NCBI GenBank assembly: GCA_905331475.1
Contig: CAJNYU010003469.1
Location: 89,576-153,575, forward strand
Reading direction: 5' to 3'
DNA from: Rotaria socialis
Taxonomy: Eukaryota > Rotifera > Eurotatoria > Philodinida > Philodinidae
DNA: 64,000 nucleotides
In this document: piece after piece, positions 25,677 through 38,418 of the stretch
Layout: the number at the start of each line of letters is the position of its first letter
Numbering within the stretch: position 1 is the stretch's first letter
Notes under the pieces: model-generated
Told to the model about the DNA's origin: nothing
The model's input: the letters and a program-made list of their open reading frames with translations, nothing else
Databases searched by the model: none
Made by a program: the position numbers and the translations under genes

Positions 25677-28600
25677 TCATAAATGACTAACATGCGGTGT
25701 ACGAAGAAGCTTTGATGATGAATTTCGTTGCGGTGGTTGAGGTTTCAAACCTGAACGTGGAATACTGGATTTGCGTGGCGGGATTGGCGGGACGGCCTTG
25801 CTGTTATTAACAGCGTTTGTTGTAGTTTTGTTATTATTAAACGACGTAGTCGATACTGATGAGTTTATGAGTCTATTTTGTTTAGGCATTTGTGCTATAG
25901 AAGTTGACAATTTAAGAGACATTGGCGAAGGTCCAGTTTTGGTAAGGGCTGGAGATCGTGGCTGAATATTTGTCTGAGATGCAATGATCGGTTTTTTCAA
26001 TGGTAGTAATTGTTTCGAACGAGTTGCATTTATATTAGGGCTAATGGTTGGTTTGGGCTTAAATAGATTTGTTATTTTGTTCGTATTCTTAAGAGCTTCA
26101 AGAAAAGATGATGACGGAACAGAAAAATCTGTACTTTCTAAATTCAGTGAATCCGATTTCGATGTTGTTGACAATGAACCAGTACTTCTATCATCTATAT
26201 CGATAAAGAAGGGAGCGTTTTTAATCATAAGCTGATGACATTTATGAAAAAAAGACATACCTTCTCGTTTTGATGATACAATAAAGCTTTTACTCATTTG
26301 TTGTTGATGCTGACGAGTATTTGTATTCATGGTACGATAAGATAAATTTCCAAATAATTGTATTTGTTTTCTTGGTAGTGGTGTAGAACCAATTGTTATG
26401 GGAGGTTTTATTTGATTATTTATTTTATGAAAATTTTCAGTCGAAGTTAAACGTTGTGAATTTATTTGTTTCAATTTCGGTGGAGGCATTAATGTTGGCC
26501 GATGAACAGTTTCCTTCGTATTCGATACTGGCTGAATAGAATTACATGAAGTTGAACACGGTTGTGATGTATCATTAAGAACACGTTCAAGTCTTTGACG
26601 TAATTCATCCATATAACTAGCTGATTTAATCGGAGAATTTTCATTATTTTCATCGTAATCATTATTGGTGCTATTATTATTATTGTTTTCATTAGCTGGA
26701 TGAAATCGAAAGGAAAAAAAAGAATTCAAATTTGTAAAAATGAACAGCATCTTACTGGATGTATTTGAAAGAACTTCATAGTATTGACTATGCAAAATCG
26801 ATGTTCGACGATCATTCTTAAATGAATCATCTTTCTCTTGTTGCTGCTGTTCAATGGGTGTTTCAAAACGAGTAGTGAGACGGCCTTGAAAGATATTTTT
26901 TTGTTTTGTAAGTTATTTCTTTAGAAAAAATGTTTAAGTTTTGTAAACATGGAATTAGATCTTTCACAGGCTTTAGAGCGAAAAAAAAACAAAATAAAAT
27001 CTGTCTTTCATGTGCTTTTTGTGTACTCAAAAAGTGAGTACACTAGAATCGGTCAGTGCCCATCCGTCCGTAGGCACGATAACTTTTGAAAGCCTCATCC
27101 AATTACCATGAAATTTTGTGCACAGAATGATCTCATCAATATCTCGGTTGAGTTCGAAGATGAGAAGGATCCGTCAAGAAATGGCTGAGTTATCGAAAAA
27201 ATTGTCGTTTTTGATCAGACCATCCCTGAGGAGGGGTACAGGGATTTTTTTTCAAAAAACAAATTTTTCTCAGAATTATTCACAACATATATAAATCGAC
27301 TCAGTTTTTAATGCTGATGCTGAATCTGATATTAGTTTTGAACCAAATCGTAGTTTTCTAACGAAACATTGCCCGAAAAAGGTCTCAAAATGCACAAAAA
27401 CTGCAGCGAGAAAGCAAATTGCCTAGATATGTCTCAGATGACTAGTAGTTTTGGGGTTTTCCAAATCCTTGGCTTTGTAGCTAATCAAGAGGACCATCGA
27501 AAGGTAAAAACCCGAACTCGATAGCTATTGATATTGGTGATTTATCACTTTTTGAAGTACACATAACACTCGGATTTAAATCCGAGGTTTTCGCATTTAT
27601 TTTTCTTTCAAAACAAAAATAAATGTATCACCTGATGAGCGATAAATATTCATCGCTTTATCCATGAGTAAATAATTAGTTTTTAATTGTTGTCCAAACT
27701 GAAAAGAAAATGAATCTTATTATTCCGATGAAAACTATATAAAGAATTACTTTAGCTTTTCGAATATTCATAATCCAACGATCGAATTCAATTTTCGTAT
27801 CGACACACATATATTTGATATATTTCGAGCTTTTCTTTTGTATTAATGGATGCTAGGAAAATAATTTCCTATGAGAAATTGTCATATTTAAGAGAAAAAA
27901 ATGCAAACCTTTAGTGCGAAACAAAAGTCACTTGGCGATTTAAATTTCTTTTGCCAATCAAGACCAAAAAATAACTCGATGTTTTCGAATTTTGCCACAC
28001 AAACAAGATCTTTCTTTAATTTCAAAAAAATAGATTATTCATATTGATTCTTGAGAAATAAAAAGTTATTTACTTTGGTTTTGCCTTTTGGTATAAAATA
28101 AAGGCCTGATGGACGAAGTACACAAAGATGTTTTTTCCATGATTTACGAGATTTTTCTTTTAAATAAATATTTCCTTCAATATCAGGCGTATCCGGTAAG
28201 TCGCCAGTCGAATCTATCGTTCGAAAAAAATTATATTTGTCAAAACGTTTAGTAAAACTAAGTCGATTTGAAGACACAGTTGGCCACATAAGAATGGCTT
28301 CAGTTAATTTTTGATGATCTTCAAATATACGTTCTAAATTTAAAAAATAAAGGAAACAAAGAATTTTTATTTCAATGGCATGCTTCTCTCTTGTCTAATT
28401 GTTTTTACCCATATGAAGATCAGGTAAGACTTCAACAAGAGCATAATTAATATCAGGTTCTCGATAATTTTTATGAACAAGTACGAATAGAACATCGCGT
28501 ATTAACATTGAATCATCAATGAATATACTTTTTGTTGAATCATCATCATTATATGTACGAACAAGTATTTTTGATGGATGCCGAGCATGAGATAATAATG

Positions 28601-30125
28601 AATTATCATGATCGAGAATAGTTAACGGTGTCTCGATTATTGGATCTGTTGTTGGAAGCATTGAACGGTAGGTTGCCTAAAAAGAAAACAATGTAAGCGT
28701 ATGCTTTTCACAAAGTCTACTGACTGATATTCATGAATAAAAAAAGATAAATCTGCCGAGAATATCTCGTATTTTGTCATTCGACTAAAATGAATATCCG
28801 ACTGACAGATGCTATTCGACTTAGCATTATATTGCTAGATATAGTAGATAATTATGGCATGAATAAAGATTTCGGATCTATCAGATGCTTACTTTATTGA
28901 TGAACAAGTCTGACCCTTTCATGGATATTCTTCCTATGGGCCAGGCATATGCTGAGACAGCGTCAATAAAATATGTTGACCTAAGTAAGACTTTTCTCTT
29001 CGTAGGTATAATTTGATAGTTCTGAAAAATTTCAATAGGATGATCATAACTCTTCATCAGTAGAACATTACGTGAGATACTTTAAAACTACACTTTCTGT
29101 CATAGAAATGTACTCGGCATCCACCGCATTAAATTAGATAGCACTCGACAGTTGAATAGACCTCCCTGGTGAGTTTTTCTTCGTTTACTGCCAATGCGTA
29201 CATCGCTGACTAATTTATAGTATTTAATAATAATGATATATGTTTTAAGAGGTAACCTATAAGTGTCTCTGATCAGTCATAATAGTGTGCATGAGAAAGA
29301 TAATTTATTGTGAAGAGATTCTTACTGATTCGTCGTGATTGACTAAGGTAATTTTATCATTTGATCCACAATCACTAAATGCTGAATCACAATCATCTGT
29401 ATTTGTAGTAAGCTTTGATGCAAATGATACAGCATGATGATTTGTATTCGATAGATTATATAAATGAAATGATTCATTGCCAATTTCATCGCCAACTCCA
29501 CTTGAACAAGCACTTGAATCAGATGAAATCGGTTGCTGAGAATCGAGATGGTTCGTTGTGCAATCATTAATTGTCAATGATAAACTAGCTAAAGCAGCTT
29601 CAAGTTGATCTTCAAGTGTGCGAAGTTCATAAACGCAACCATTTGTTGACGATGAAGAAGAATATTTTGCAGATGAAGTTGATGGGCAATGGTTCATGGC
29701 TGATTTTTCTATTTTATTATATTTTGGAATTGATAATGGTTGTTGACATAATGAAGATTTTGAATTTTCTTCCAATTCGACTTTAAAATCTTGTAATTCA
29801 GACATAATTGCATCCAGCTCAGCTGAATCTTCTTCTTCTACAAGACAATAATATAATAAACATGAAATAGAAAATGACGCAGTATAATCTATTCTTCCAG
29901 TTTTCACACACTTATCAATATCAAAAAAAAAAAAGAATGCTTAGCTAGTGTTGATCTTATTTCTGTTCGCTGGTATGATAGTTAACATATAAATAATGCT
30001 GCTTTTTCTCTTATGCATGTATTTTCTGATTGATAATTAAGACAGACAAAAGGACAAGAAGCGCAACAAAAAGAAGAAGCCAACGATGTCTGTTCACACA
30101 TCTGACTCCGACGGAAACAGTTGTA

Positions 30126-30182
<57 letters not shown>

Positions 30183-30991
30183 CCAGTACTCATTGAAGAG
30201 AACACAAAAATGAATACTGAAGTAGTTATGTAAGATAAAATGACTGGCATTGTACGAATGAACAAGCACGGTTCAACCAGAGATAATGCAATGATCATGA
30301 CAAAGATTTGAAATAATACTATCTGTCACAAGATAGATGATTGTCACAGATTTTAAGTAAACCGAATGCGATGCGTGACCTGTGATCCATCTATGCATCA
30401 TCCTCATTGACATTCTTGTAGGCTTACTTTTATATTATGTTAGTTGGCAAACGGAAATTAAAGAATCATATTACTAAGGGGACCTTTTTTTATTAGAGAA
30501 TAGTTAAGCTTGCAAGGACAAATTTTTTTTCTAACAATGCCAATCTATTAAGACGAACAATAATAATGATGCAATCGATTGTAACACTATTTCGTCCGAT
30601 TACACACTTCATTCTATCATCGAACAATTGATTTCCAAGTCGTATTGAATAGTTAAATTTAGAATTTTCTTTAAATATCTAATCGGTATTTTATCATCGC
30701 TACTAGAATGATTCTATACGTTCATTTGATCCGTCTGGCAAGGTGGGACTTATCTCAGGATGTAATATTTGCCTGTTAACGAAATACGTACATAATATAT
30801 TTTTTATTCTGTCACATCTATCATCATCTTTTATTATAAATATTATTTCATCAATACGTACTTCCTTTGAGGAAGTAGTTACAGAGCAATTGACGGGAAA
30901 CGCCTCCTGGCTTGCGTTGACTAGGGAGAAAAATAAATGAGATTAACGTACCATAAAGATGAATAGAAAACGGTGAATAAGAACTGTTCAT
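25677..30991 (-). CDS. MRL-family adaptor (RIAM/lamellipodin/MIG-10-like)
   Basis: This is predicted to link Ras-family GTPases and phosphoinositides to actin assembly and integrin activation at the plasma membrane. The first certain exon (31003-30952) contains ATG at 30991 ([13 protein letters not shown]) and joins in phase 1 to 29837-29326, which starts [18 protein letters not shown] and then a Ser-rich linker. The RA domain follows ([31 protein letters not shown]), then [10 protein letters not shown] and the PH domain ([49 protein letters not shown]). This RA-PH tandem is the MRL hallmark. The C-terminal half is Asn/Ser/Pro-rich with SH3- or EVH1-type proline motifs ([19 protein letters not shown]) and ends HVSHL before TGA. 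An intron at about 26900-27640 holds the inverted copy of a dispersed repeat, and the first long intron holds a TC/TA microsatellite. Vertebrate lamellipodin is longer; this one has few EVH1 motifs. Confidence 0.85.
27005..27600 (-). repeat. Dispersed element, copy 2 (longer copy)
   Basis: This is the inverted counterpart of 19745-20090. It begins with the perfect inverted repeat GTGTACTCA/TGAGTACAC (27021-27043), shares the CCCTGTACCCCTCCTCAG block (as its reverse complement) and ends with the 18-nt perfect palindrome CTCGGATTTAAATCCGAG (27569-27586) and AAATAAATGCG. A subterminal inverted repeat, GTGTACT(T)CAAAAAGTGA, faces inward at both ends (27021-27037 and 27545-27562). It lies in an intron of the MRL gene. 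No coding capacity is seen. Confidence 0.7.
30127..30182. repeat. Compound (TC)n(TA)n microsatellite
   Basis: About 15 TC units are followed directly by about 13 TA units, inside the first long intron of the MRL gene. Confidence 0.9.
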
Positions 30992-31109
30992 TTCAGTTGG
31001 ATGCTAGAATAGAAGAAAAAGAAATAATGGTTTATTAATTATTCTATTAAAATTCACATCTATATATCCATTACAATATCTAGTCATAACAATAAAAAAT
31101 GAAACGTAC

Positions 31110-31289
31110 ATGAATGATGACTATATGATCTTTGAAGCTCTTTAATATTCTTTCTTTAATCGAATCAATACCTGCAAGTGGGACAAACATCCAAGAGATT
31201 GAACGCTGGCTAATTGCGATTATTTCATCTATACACATCTCAACGGATCTATTGGTATGAAAATAAACATAGTGCTTTACATGAGACAA
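31110..31289 (-). other. Candidate 5' exon of the MRL gene
   Basis: An open segment with the core CIDEIIAISQRSISWMF ends at the donor GTACGT in phase 0 at 31110. The next acceptor (TTTTCTTCTATTCTAG before 31003) is also phase 0 and leads in frame into the MRL exon, so an N-terminal extension is possible. There is no good upstream ATG; the frame opens just after a stop, and internal ATGs or a weak acceptor at CATGTAAAG are the alternatives. Confidence 0.3.
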
Positions 31290-31441
31290 TTTATTTGATT
31301 AGTTCAAGCCTTTCTAAAGCTGTTGTAAGCGACCGTCTTTCATGTGTTCCATATATTTAATTGAATACCTAAGCTATCTGTAGAAACTGTATAGAGATGA
31401 AATATTCGATAAGGAAAATTACTAATTGAATGAGTAGTTTT

Positions 31442-32056
31442 TTACAATGGACGTGTTTGTATTGTTCATCACGAAAACCGCTCATATTGGTATCAAATGA
31501 AAGGTCTCGTTGCCAAACTAACAGGGTTAAAATATTAACGGGCCATGGCTTGCCTAAAGGGAGATATTCGATTTTTCAGTGAATTTTCTCTGCAGGACCC
31601 GCTTTCTCAGCAAAGTCATATTCTCGAATTTGAACCTGAAACTTTGTATGCTTGAAGGTCCTAATGAGACTAGCTTACAGAAAAAAATTCAGAAGTTTTG
31701 GACAAACTATACACGAGATATGAATCTCTCAAAATGTACAACTTCTATAGAAAATCGCCAATATTTTGAGAGATTCATATCTCGTGTATAGTTTGTCCAA
31801 AACTTCTGAATTTTTTTCTGTAAGCTAGTCTCATTAGGACCTTCAAGCATACAAAGTTTCAGGTTCAAATTCGAGAATATGACTTTGCTGGGAAAGCGGG
31901 TCCTGCAGAGAAAATTCACTGAAAAATCGAATATCTCCCTTCAGGCAAGCCATGGGCCGTTAATATTTTAACCCTGTTAGTTTGGCAACGAGACCTTTCA
32001 TTTGATACCAATATGAGCGGTTTTCGTGATGAACAGTACAAACACCTCCATTGTTA
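31442..32056. mobile_element. 609-bp foldback/Tourist-like element with TTA target duplication
   Basis: Two 292-nt arms (31444-31735 and 31763-32054) are reverse complements without a single indel and with only about four mismatches, around a 27-nt spacer. The outermost base pair of the arms overlaps the flanking TTA duplication. The element proper runs from CAATGG (31445) to CCATTG (32053), flanked on both sides by TTA (31442-31444 and 32054-32056), as expected of PIF/Harbinger-type miniature elements. Short mirrored open frames on both strands are a by-product of the palindrome. Near-identical arms imply a young insertion. Confidence 0.8.
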
Positions 32057-35000
32057 GAGGAAAAAAACACTTTGAACAGTTTTACATATTTCATGAATGA
32101 TATGGAAACTCATTCGCATGTGACTCATACGAAGTTTATCAATAATTAATAAAGGATGTAGTAAAAGTTTCGGAAGAGAAAAAACGCATTCGTGTGCTTA
32201 ACTAAACTCGCAAAAATCCATTATTTCTGAGAAAATCTTCACGTAGGTTTGCAATTAAACACATGCATCTCTCTTCGTAGATATTGTTCATCGTTCAAAA
32301 ACCATGTGATTAAAAATAGAATACTTGTGCGCGCAATTATAACAAAGAAAGTAACCAACAAAGATGTACTTATATAGGATCAAGTGATGATAGCTTCACA
32401 AGAATAAAATTGGAAAAATTTCTACTTTCACCACAGCATAAAATTGTGGAAAGAAAATTCGAAGGTTCAATACATTTGTCAGAGATTTTTTCTCCGGTAT
32501 TTGCTCTCTACTTGCGACAGAGCATTCCAAAGTGTCGACTCGCTTTTGACACGTAACGATGTTCATTATGTAAGTCGTAATGAATGATAAATACTTTCAA
32601 AACATATTAAGCCATTACCTAATCAGTACCGAGATATTTTCACTTTCAGCGTACCTTTTAATATAAGAACGTAGCTTCGCTCTGAAATATCAGAAAAGAA
32701 TGAATTTTACCTTTAATAATTAACGCAACTAAAGGTCTAAACTTGTGTCCCAAATGACTTCGTTTTACCTATTCTATAATATCACTACGGTTTTACTGCG
32801 CTAACTTATACCAACCGTTGTCAGCGTTTTGCTATTTTGGAAGGAGCGCAATAGAAACAAATGAATCTAAATGTTTCACAAAAAGTTACTCTCAATTGTG
32901 GGCAGTTCAAAACACTGATGTCTTAGAGCTCTTGGCGGGAACGATGGCCTTCTGAAACAACTGAAATTTCTCTACGGTAAGAAGTTCAAGCTTTTCTTGT
33001 CAGGAGAGTTGCTATAACTGATGATAATCTAAATAAGGTTCACAGTTCCGATTCAAAGGCATTCAATACTTGGAAATATTCTCTAATAAGTGTCATTGGA
33101 AAATTGTTCAATTACATAAAGAAAATCTTCTTAACTAAACAGTTGAACTATATAAAACTATCTTACAAAAACATATCAAGTACAATATTCAAAGAAAAAT
33201 TTTCAATATAATTCAAATCACTTAGACTGAAGAGTTTTTGAAGAACAAAGTATCTTATTCTAAGAATTCAGCGAAAACCTGCATAAGAGTATCGGAAGTT
33301 CTAAGGATTCGAGGGTTGAAATTCCACAACTAATCTATAGAATCCGATAGAAATCATCTAAATCCAGTTCCACTTGGTTATTTGAATCGTTGGTCAATTC
33401 TAATTAATGATCTAGAATAATTAATTAAAAAGGACACAAAAGTTACATCTATAAGAAAAAATTATACGTCTCAGTACGTTTCGTTGTCTTCCTTATATCT
33501 TTCATTGTCTTGTAAGTGACATGTGTCGTTAACCCTCTATTTTCATAATTACTTCTCAATGTCGAATACAATATGCAATCAACAGGGTGTTCATCACACT
33601 TAAACAAACAGTATCATCATCTACTGCTGCTCATTTCATTTATCATCAGGCATCATCAGTACAAACATATATATATATATATATTTAAGCTCAAGTATGC
33701 AATGGTGATAATAGACTATATCTTACTGTATACGTGCCATTAACCAAGAAAATAGACTTTTCCTTCAATATATATATATATATATATGTACAGAAAGGCA
33801 GTTCAATATATAGAAATGACAACAGTGTTAAAAGGTCAAATAATGATAGTACTTATACTTATACAATGGCAATATGCGAAGAATGACTTCAAGCTTGATC
33901 AACACAACTGTTCGACGAACGATTTCTCCTAACAGGCGCCTATAGTGCAATAGATTGGCCTTGTTCTGACATCAATGAGCCATGCATAATCAATGTCATC
34001 ATAGAAAAATGCCGATCGAATAGTTCTAAGATACCGAGATACATCGATTTTCTAATATCTCTAGGAATTAGGTTTTTCTTTCATCACTGATTCCATTGAT
34101 TTTTCTCAAAAGTTTCCTTAGACAAATATTGTTCACTTAAAAATTTCATAAAATAAACTTCTTAAAATTTTTTTAATATTAAAAACTTACTGTTTTTAAA
34201 GATGATTGTTTAAAACATTGTAATGCACGCTTTGCTGCTTGTTCTTCGCTATCATCATTTCGATTTTCATCATGATCGTCAAATTCTTGTTCAGATTCAG
34301 ATAATTCAGAATCCCACTCAGAAGCAGATGATAAATGATCACGTTGTTCTTGTTGTGATGAAGACAACAATGATTTATCGACTTCTATAATTGGTTCATC
34401 AAATGCTTCCGATTCGTCTTCTTCCTCGATCGAGGACATGCTACAACGTCGAACAAGTAGACGATTCATCATGAATCTAAAAAAAGACAAAAAAATTATA
34501 TCAACAACTGTCTTCAAAGTTATCAAAACGATAAAATATCTAAATGCATGTCGAGACAGTTCTTACAAACAAATACTAGAGTATGTATATAATATATTTT
34601 GACTCTCTTATTTTAAGAGAAGTCCTCACAATACAAGGACCTATCAAGAATCAACTGTATAGGACACAGCAGAAAAAGGAGAATAAGAAGAAAAGAACAA
34701 AAAAAAAGACCTAATCCAGTTAATTGTCACCACATCCATATCATCAAATCGACAATAGACAAAAGAAGAATAACTGATTATGAAACAGAAGTACAAATGT
34801 AACATGATATTTATTTTTACCATGAATCGTACATAGTGGAAAGAAGAAGGTCTTTCAATATTTGATTATGATTTTTTTTTCTTTAAATTAAACACCTGTT
34901 GTCATTTCTTTTTATTGATAATAAAGAATCAGATTAGATTTCTATGCATTATTGAAAAGACAAAAGAAGAACAGAAACGTTCACTTTATCAATATCCAAA

Positions 35001-36649
35001 ATCAAGATATTGATGTCATCATTATTGTTAAGTTTCAAAAGAAAAAAAAAAGATGAACTTGTTAAATAAGATCAGATTTTTAATAATCTACAAAGATATT
35101 ATAGTTTTGATCCTTTCAGATCTTACGTTTTTGGCAAATAATGCCTAAAATGCGGTGGCAAGTTGATCGACATTTTAAAATGGATGGCCTATACCAATAC
35201 TTCCGCTTCTTTCAGTCATCGTTAATATTTCGTATGCATTTTGATACATACCCGATGTTAGATCAGCTAGTTTTCTTTCTGCCCGTTTAACATCCATGTG
35301 TACTCCGTTGAATGCTTGTGCTCATTCAGCGTTGATTTCTCACTTTTTCTTCTCTGATTAATATTCTCTTTTTTTGCCCCTCTCTCTTTCTCTCTCGGTC
35401 TCCAAAATATGTACAGAAACGGAGATTCATAGAGGCAATTATTGTAGAATAACAGCATGTTGGCGCATCGTCTTTATTAACTTTAGCTCCTTGCTGATGT
35501 CGGAATGCGATCAATTTATGCAATAGCATTGTGTGCATCTATGACATAAATGATCTTACATATGATCATTCACACTCGACACAATATGGTTATTGTTTTG
35601 CCAATAGATTACACCACAGTGCTTGTTAATTTTGTTGGCGCCTGATGGTATCCGCAAAATATGGTATTATTGTATTTGTTTGTCCGACGCGTGTGCTCAT
35701 TGTTTTTCTTTCTTATCTCTAATGAAGAATATTCTGTGAGCAGTTGAATGGTCACAACATGCTTGTATCAATCATAATAAACTATTCTGAATAGCTAGCA
35801 GAGCATATTAATTAGATAAAAAAAAGACCGAAGAGTTGTTACCTCAAAATGTGAGATACACTTTCGAATAATCTTTATCTTATTAGTTATGTTCACATAA
35901 AATGGTATAGTCAATCGGCGGGGTTAACAAGAGAATATTGAAAAATAAATTGAAAGATATATCAATAAGAATAATTTAGATATCTATCTGTTATGTAATA
36001 CAAAAATACAATAACTGTCTGTATACAATACATGAATGAATATATATATATATAGCATTGATATGCAATACTACTACTAATACATTACTATATCGAGTTT
36101 ATGTATGTCAATTTATTATGTCAGATGGACAGAAAAATGCAACAAGTAACAAGATTGTTGAATAATGAGAACTAGATTTTACTTTAATATATTGACTACT
36201 CAATGGCGTTCATAGAGTAGTACAAAATAAGTTGACTTTTCAAGGTGATTACAGGTGTTAGATGACAAGAACAAAAGACACATAAATTCATACAGTAAAT
36301 ATATATATGATTATATAATGAGGCACTGATTGAAGGTCAAAAAAACGTCCGAAATGGTTTTTTAGAGAAACAACTTTATATTTATTCTCGTCTTAACAAA
36401 TTCATCTCGAGACAATAATGACTTAAGTAAGATATAAAGATGAGACATAGGTACATGTTCTTCAATATAAATTTCAGCGCTAAACATTTGATGAATCGTA
36501 TAAAAATTTATTTTTCAATTTATTCGCTTACTCATTTAGTCCATAGAGCAATAGATAGCATGAGACTTTTCAGTGCAAATTATTAGAAGAAAACAATTTC
36601 TATAATGATATAATTATTTGCCTATATTTATTTTATCGATTAATAGCTA
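32057..36649. other. Gene-poor region with one candidate exon at 34191-34472 (-)
   Basis: This is mostly AT-rich sequence with TA microsatellites (about 33668-33690, 33770-33787 and 36040-36056). On the minus strand, 34472-34191 has ATG-ATG after a T-rich acceptor, 94 codons of acidic Ser/Glu/Asp-rich sequence and a consensus GTAAGT donor in phase 0. That phase matches the MRL acceptor at 31003, so it may be an alternative first coding exon of that gene with a 3.2-kb intron containing the palindromic element. No other gene is seen. Confidence 0.35.
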
Positions 36650-37196
36650 CTATTTTCGAGTTCGTAACATTAGAGTTAAAGTAACAGAGACGGCGACGAT
36701 AACAATAATAACAATCAACCCAACAAGTCCATATAATAGTTTTCGTTTACGACGACGTGATACCTAAAAAAATGCCAAGCAATTTATCTTATGATGAAAT
36801 ATTTTATCTTTGTAGTCTAGTTCATACGTCCTGTTGAGCAGCAAATGTTAATTGTTGGTGAGCTGTTTCAATATAATTATCAATAACATGTGAGCCTTAT
36901 AATAGAATTACAAGTTAGATAGAGATTGTTACAATACAATTACACTTACTGGTAGACATTGTTTCTAATGTTATGTTTTTAGTAGAATTATGATTAACGT
37001 CTATGGATCGATTTGTGCTTTTCTGACAAAAACAAATGCTATAAAGACAAAATATGATCTAATAACATTAACTTACGCCTAAACTTTGGAATTCATCAAA
37101 TTGGCCTGTTTCTTCTCGTGATAAACTGCGATTCACTGTTGGTCCCTGTTCAGCATCATAATAAACTGTTTCGGTAGATTGTATTAAATCAAACAT
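36650..37196 (-). CDS. Short syntaxin-like tail-anchored protein, four exons
   Basis: Exons 37196-37077, 37022-36950, 36895-36828 and 36763-36650 join in phases 0, 1 and 0 to give 124 residues; the introns are 54, 54 and 64 nt. The N-terminal half is polar and low in structure. The C-terminal half reads HVIDNYIETAHQQLTFAAQQ, then the basic SRRRKRK, then a long Val/Ile membrane span and the tail RTRK. This is the arrangement of the last part of a Qa-SNARE (syntaxin) helix, its basic juxtamembrane patch and its tail anchor. The Habc domain and the first half of a normal SNARE motif, including the zero-layer Gln region, are absent. It is therefore either a truncated, possibly regulatory syntaxin relative or an unrelated tail-anchored protein that converged on the pattern. 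Location would be an endomembrane or the plasma membrane. Confidence 0.6.
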
Positions 37197-38346
37197 CTTT
37201 GCGTTTCAATTATTTTCAATACATGAACTATTTGTATATATAAATATAAATATGACAATGCTTCTGCTCTCTCTAATCAACTTTGGTTGAAATAGTAGCA
37301 TCATCACACGAGAACAGAAAGGTAAAAGTTTGAATAGATAATAATGTATAGATAATGATATTGAGAAGCAAAGTACAATCTTGAGGCATTCATCAAGTCG
37401 AAGGACTAACTATTATATTCAATTTATGGAAGTGACGATTTATTCAAAATTGAGAATACATTTAATTGTAATGATAAACTAAAATAACTTCTATTTAATA
37501 AAAATTAAGTTTCATATATTGTTCAGTTGATATTTGAATGACAATCCAATGAGAATGAATCCTACAGGCAGTCTTATGCATCTGATAAAACGAAATGTTC
37601 ATAAATCACAACACCAGTATTAGTATTTGTGACTCTAAGTTTTTATCAGATAGTAAATTTGATTCACAAATAATAAAACAATATAAGTTGTAATATGAAA
37701 AATTATACAAGTCACAAAAAGTTTTTATTAATCGTCATGCTTTTTATTTCATCTGTCAAAGAATGCAAGGCATTTTGATTTTATCCAGTTAAATATATTA
37801 CAGTTAATAGTTTTCGATACGTGATAAATTGAAAAATTTAGATAAAGATTATCTAATCGTTATTTTGTTATGTGCATTAGGCGTCGGATTGTCTTGGTGA
37901 GAGATAAAAGTTTCATTCAATATCCATTTATCTTCAAATTAATATATAGGAAAATAAATTCATTTTTTTTGTTTCACAAGATTTAAATACAATTGTAATC
38001 AAAAGACTATTGTGAGAAACACTACATATAAATATTCAAACTCTTCTCGGATACTCAGAGTGTTTTTTTTTATTAATCGTCTTTTGTTCGTTTGCTTCTA
38101 CTTGACTTGCAGGTCGCAATAAACACTTTTCATTCATGACACTTCAAGCAACGAGGACGAGAGAAACTGAGTTAATTACACAGAGCTTGATTTTGAAAAC
38201 AAGAGTTATATTTTTATCGGAACTTATAGAACTAACTTGCATTATTATCTCTTTCAAATAAAACCAGTGGCGGAGCCAGGATTTTGAGCTAGGGGGGGGG
38301 GGGGGGGGGGGCCCCCCCAAAAAAATTTTAGTGTTTNNNNNNNNNN

Positions 38347-38418
<72 letters not shown>

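Noticed and set aside
31579-31919. Nearly identical 70-aa open frames on both strands
   Set aside because: They are mirror images created by the palindromic element; no start context, splice signals or family similarity supports coding.
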